This document shows, one piece after another, positions 61,241 through 64,000 of a stretch of DNA of 64,000 bases. The stretch's first letter is position 1, and each line of letters begins with the position of its first letter. Source of the DNA: Antennarius striatus (taxonomy: Eukaryota; Chordata; Actinopteri; Lophiiformes; Antennariidae); contig NC_090795.1 in the NCBI RefSeq assembly GCF_040054535.1, positions 5,369,501 through 5,433,500 of the forward strand, read 5' to 3'. The position numbers and the translations under genes are program-made. The notes under the pieces were generated by a model. That model did not search any database and was not told where the DNA came from. It saw nothing but the letters and a program-made list of their open reading frames with translations.

Positions 61241-64000
61241 TCTTGTTTAAGTTTGTTTTTATCTGTATGCGAGCTGAAGCTGAATTTCACAGATATGGTG
61301 ACAGGCCCCTGCCACCAGATTCAACTGCTTTTCATATGTTAAAAGGGTGCAAATGTTCAGAGATGACAAGTGGCGTGAATGCCTTGAAGCCATCCTTAAT
61401 GTTTACAGAATGCCCATGTAGACATAAAAGGTAATTTATCAGTATTTTGAGATCGGTCGGGTTTCATATCAACAATTCTTTATATGGCATTGAGTCATTT
61501 GTGCGTCAAGGACAAGAATATTTCCAATACACTCTGTTTGTTTGCATGTTCTTGTGTTTATGACTTAATGCCTGTGAGCCGGTGTTGTTGATGGAGGTTT
61601 GTTATCCTGTATAGTGATACCATTGCTCATATCTTTAATCAGCGTGGCACTTTGCTGGGCTAAGTGCCTCAGTTTCTCAACATCCACTGGGGACCTATGG
61701 GAATGAAGTTTGGCTGTATAATGAGACACTTAGAAGACGACCACAAGCTACAGAAAGACTTAGAAAAAAAGCAACCTGACTAACGAAACACCTTCTGTTT
61801 GCTACAAGAGTGATTCTTTGTGAAATGAAACTTAACACAGGAGTCAACAAAAGTAAAAAGAGTGGGCTAATCCATTCTACGACTTGTCTTAATTGTGTGC
61901 TGACTTCACATATACTGTATTTGATAGGTACCTGGAGGATTTGGAGGAAATTGCAAAATGCTTTACATAAGGAAAGGTAACCTAAACTTGAAGAATCCAA
62001 GGATGCAAAAGCCTCCTCTACTGGAAAAAAATAAAACAGCAAAATAACTAAATAAAATGACATGAAAAAATGTCTTGGAAATAGTCTACATTCAATGCAA
62101 ATTCAAATTAATAACATAAAAATAAGCAAAGAAGACGCAGGTATTTAGGATTTCTGCAGAGAATGTGTGACATTTCATGTGGACAGACCATGTTCCATTA
62201 TATATGGAGTAGGTTAATCTTATATCACTATTGGGCAGCTTTTTTCCCCCTTTAAACTTTCCTCTCTGTGGATGTTTCCCAAATTGTTAAGACCTGGAGC
62301 AATTTTAATAGCATTTCTAAGGTGAGTAAAAGCCGTCTGCACCAGGATGTCTGGAGGGGATGCAGTCTTAATTACTGAAATGTATTTTCTTGTATATATT
62401 TGTGTATGGGAGGGAGGGTTAAAATTGGATTTTCCACCACACGGGCAGGTGAAAAGTAGATGCCGACTCAATTTTCACAAACAAAATTTACCTGATTAAA
62501 TGTTTGTTAATGCTTGTGGAAAATATCTAGACCTTTGTGTCTGCTGATTAGAGAAGTGCCACAGCCAGGACGGTGCAGTGGTCCATTAAAAATGCTGGAA
62601 GTGGTATTTATTGCTTTCTACCTTCTGCCGATGTGTATTAACAAGCTGGTGGTGATGAGCTTCAATTATTTGTTCGTATGCTCATCTTTCAGACACTTAT
62701 GTTTCCCAGAATTCTGCAGAATAGCTCATCAGGCAAAATAACAGTTGCACAACAACTCTTACATGCAGGTCAGAAGCCTCAACCAGATGCAGCATATAAT
62801 GATTGATTTTGCTCATGTAGCAGTTGTCAACATTTCTTTAACTCTGATTGATTTCGAGAAACATTCCTCTGTGTGTTTCTCCAAAAATCAAACCCTGTCA
62901 AGGTCCACCATTCTAGTTTGAGCTAGATGTGGTTTCCCCTGTGTGTCCTGGATGATGAATGTTTATCCTTCTCAGGCTTTGTCCTCATTCTGATCTTCTG
63001 TCGCATGAGCAATTCTGCGGGGCATTAACAGCAATTGCGGGTCATCTTGTTGTGTATGTCTTTTTGATGTTTGGGCAGCGCGCTCGGGAGACTGGGAATT
63101 GGGATCTCCAGATATATCTTGCAAATATGATTTCCAACAAATAAAATAACAGTATGTTGTGTTCCTGTCCAGGAGTGGGTGGATAGACTGTGTACACAAT
63201 GGGATGCCTGTGTTCTTTATAATCACGGTAGATCAGACTTTAAGACTGTGGTGGTTCTTTTTCTTGTTTACCCTTGTTAGACGTTGTGCTTCCTCTGGGT
63301 ATTTAAAGCCAGGAGATTTTTTATTCCACCAGTTTCCTTTAGTTTTTCTCTGCATGTTCAGACCTTGATTTTAGTAACATAAGTGCTCTAAAATTTCTTT
63401 TCTCATTGACAGCCTGATGTGAGAAATTTAACACATGCTCACATCTTTGATCAGCTTCGGTTGCCTTTCCAGTTGTTGATCCCTCGGCGTAGCAGACTTT
63501 CCATCCAGCTTGTGCTGTGATATTGATCGTGAGTGACAGAAATGACACGACAAGCCGTCTCTGTCTCTGCATCATCGTATCTGTTCTTAAATGCCGGAGT
63601 GACAATGCATCAACACTCTGACCATGCACTCCTGCGTGCACCTGGTTCCCATCTCCGTCAATTTCCCCCAATGATATTCATCTGGCTTCCAACTTTCTGT
63701 CCATCAGGTAGCTGCTCCTCTCTGCCTAAACACCTGCCAGCCTTTGTGGTTTATATTAAGCTATGGTAAGGACCTCCAAGTACCTGGAACACTTTTTCTA
63801 TATCCAGACATGCTTCTCCTTTCAAATGGCCCTTCATTTGATTTCTGTGGTTCACAGTTTGGGTATGAATTTTACTACTACGATGGCTTGACACAATACA
63901 CCCAAAAATAAATCGATAAATATTTTGACCATGCTTCTCTCCTCAAGTATCTGCTAGAAACCTGAGGCTGCATCCAAAGATGTGCAGACTGTCGAGTCTG
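61241..64000. other. htr5a intronic DNA, nothing recognised
   Basis: AT-rich to balanced sequence. Frames of up to 122 codons (for example minus 61695-62063) are hydrophobic by composition and have no family signature. No exon, RNA gene or mobile-element end is supported. Confidence 0.4.

Larger units (their letters stand above)
59154..64000 (-). other. htr5a: htr5a intron, incomplete
   Basis: Runs from the exon 2 acceptor to the right end of the window. The roughly 740-base first coding exon of HTR5A would give a long open frame and none is present, so the intron is longer than 4.8 kb. It contains a MITE, an interspersed repeat-like block and an unidentified 145-codon frame. 62000-64000 holds nothing recognisable. 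Confidence 0.8.

Noticed and set aside
61695..62063. 122-codon hydrophobic minus-strand frame
   Set aside because: The hydrophobicity reflects A-rich sequence on the opposite strand; no membrane-protein family motif was found.

Overview
The window is nuclear DNA from a ray-finned fish. Three intron-containing vertebrate genes are recognisable, all on the minus strand. Intergenic DNA is AT-rich, with long CA, AG and tetranucleotide microsatellites and teleost-type DNA transposon remnants. From right to left (the direction of transcription) the genes are htr5a (last coding exon only), insig1 (complete coding region, five coding exons) and en2 (complete coding region, two exons). Known human 7q36 has HTR5A-INSIG1-EN2 in this order and orientation, with CNPY1, RBM33 and SHH beyond EN2, so this is the teleost copy, or one of the duplicated copies, of that block. 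The paralogue (en2a or en2b, htr5aa or htr5ab) and the species cannot be fixed from the sequence alone.

Layout. 1-16.6 kb: no recognised gene; some dense, non-repetitive blocks that look like conserved noncoding elements, two unassigned exon-like stretches and a strong hairpin; cnpy1 exons were looked for and not found. 16.6-21.7 kb: en2 with a probable 2 kb 3'UTR, homeodomain exon, 1.7 kb intron with a CA repeat, first exon and promoter region. 21.7-31.9 kb: en2-insig1 intergenic DNA with several GC-rich or high-complexity blocks, one with a Pax2/5/8-like core. 31.9-38.3 kb: insig1 with a long 3'UTR, five coding exons, a predicted 5'UTR intron and a promoter carrying SRE-like, CCAAT and CRE-like sites. 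38.4-57.2 kb: intergenic desert with tetranucleotide arrays, a Tigger/pogo-like element and a hAT element. 57.2-64 kb: htr5a 3'UTR, last coding exon (TM6-TM7) and part of its large intron, which holds a long-armed Tc1/mariner-type MITE and an unidentified 145-codon ORF.

The three genes do not form a pathway: en2 is a midbrain-hindbrain homeobox repressor, insig1 an ER sterol sensor that restrains SREBP processing and promotes HMG-CoA reductase degradation, and htr5a a Gi/o-coupled serotonin receptor. Their linkage is ancestral synteny, probably held by long-range regulatory DNA (inference). No convincing new system was found; the best leads are the unassigned exon-like segments, the insig1 exon-2 splice junction, the insig1 promoter module and the candidate en2 regulatory blocks.
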